Assembly (NCBI GenBank): GCA_025351145.1
Contig: JANXWM010000095.1
Location: 1 to 14,760 of the forward strand
Source of the DNA: Chitinophagaceae bacterium
GTDB taxonomy: Bacteria > Bacteroidota > Bacteroidia > Chitinophagales > Chitinophagaceae
Direction: 5' to 3'
DNA length: 14,760 bases
The translations under genes and the position numbers were made by a program. Under the pieces are notes generated by a model. That model was not told the origin of the DNA. It made no database searches and saw only the letters and a program-made list of their open reading frames with translations. Shown one piece after another: positions 14,359 through 14,760 of this stretch (position 1 is its first letter; every line of letters starts with the position of its first letter).

Positions 14359-14760
14359 ATGAAGAAAGTCATCTTAAGTTTTGTTGCCCTTGTTTCTATG
14401 CATGTTTTAAATGCACAGAAAATTGATAAAATAATTAACGCAAACGAAGTTGAACGGATTGAAAAAATACTTTCAGCGGATGATATGCAGGGCAGGCGAA
14501 CGTTTACGCCCGGCATAGAAAAAGCTTCTGCGTTTATTGAATCAGAATTTAAAAAGGCAGGATTGCAGACTTTTAACGGGGCAAAAAATTTCAGGCAGGA
14601 ATTTTTTATGTATCAGTCAACGATTGTTGATGCAAAAATTACAGCAGATGGCGAAACCATTCCCGATTCTTTGGTTGCCTGTTTTGCTTACCAGCCCAAA
14701 GTTTCGCTTACAGAAAAAAGCAATGTGCAAGTAGTGAAGATGAATGCCGCGGATAATTTC
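14359..14760 (+). CDS. Secreted M28-family peptidase, 5' part only
   Basis: The frame is open from the ATG at 14359 to the right edge, 134 codons without a stop, so the gene is cut by the window. The start gives a Sec signal peptide (MKKVILSF, hydrophobic core, LNAQ, cleaved near residue 19-20). The following segment LSADDMQGRRTFTPGIEKAS and AFIESEFKKAGLQ (about residues 39-70) is the N-terminal signature of Bacteroidota M28 zinc peptidases, with the conserved DDMQGR turn and a helix that ends in AGL. The catalytic metal ligands lie in the C-terminal half, which is outside the window, so activity cannot be judged. Related proteins are secreted aminopeptidases or glutaminyl cyclase-like enzymes. 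The reversed repeat copy upstream ends 32 bases before the start. Confidence 0.75.
   Translation, partial: MKKVILSFVALVSMHVLNAQKIDKIINANEVERIEKILSADDMQGRRTFTPGIEKASAFIESEFKKAGLQTFNGAKNFRQEFFMYQSTIVDAKITADGETIPDSLVACFAYQPKVSLTEKSNVQVVKMNAADNF

Overview
The window looks like chromosomal DNA from a Bacteroidota bacterium, most likely of the Chitinophagaceae type. The pointers are moderately AT-rich coding DNA, genes without clear Shine-Dalgarno sequences, TAnnTTTG-like -7 promoter elements, Bacteroidota-style signal peptides ending in Gln (FSQ, NAQQ, YAQQ), lipoprotein signals, and a set of secreted hydrolases. The assignment is inferred from style, not from a marker gene. All genes are on the + strand except two AT-rich genes at 2374-3903.

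Layout. 1-503: 3' end of a sugar phosphate isomerase/epimerase (TIM barrel), closed by a strong hairpin terminator. 589-2157: secreted type-B carboxylesterase. 2164-4217: an accessory block with two minus-strand genes, a DUF3223/DCL protein with an HNH-like tail and a small two-helix membrane protein. The block lies between two inverted 52-bp repeat arms that differ at one base. 4259-5845: secreted fusion of an alpha/beta hydrolase with an SGNH hydrolase. 5846-6423: a 578-base gap full of repeats and hairpins. 6424-7770: lipoprotein of the vanadium haloperoxidase/PAP2 family with a complete vanadate/phosphate site, followed by a clear terminator. 8048-14094: a tripartite efflux system in the order TolC-type outer membrane channel, lipoprotein periplasmic adaptor, AcrB-type RND pump. 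14359 to the end: 5' part of a secreted M28-type peptidase.

How the genes relate. The two esterases and the isomerase fit saccharide and ester catabolism, but no polysaccharide-utilisation regulator or SusC/D pair is visible, so they may simply be neighbours. The three efflux genes form one functional unit spanning the envelope. Unusually, 405 bases of repeats separate adaptor from pump.

The most notable non-genic feature is a family of dispersed intergenic repeats, about ten full or partial copies in under 13 kb. Forward copies mostly begin close behind stop codons, and reversed copies sit just ahead of the next gene's start. Mixed with them are three REP-like elements that share CGTCA/TGACG ends, and one perfect 33-base palindrome. 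No rRNA, tRNA, CRISPR array or transposase gene was seen.
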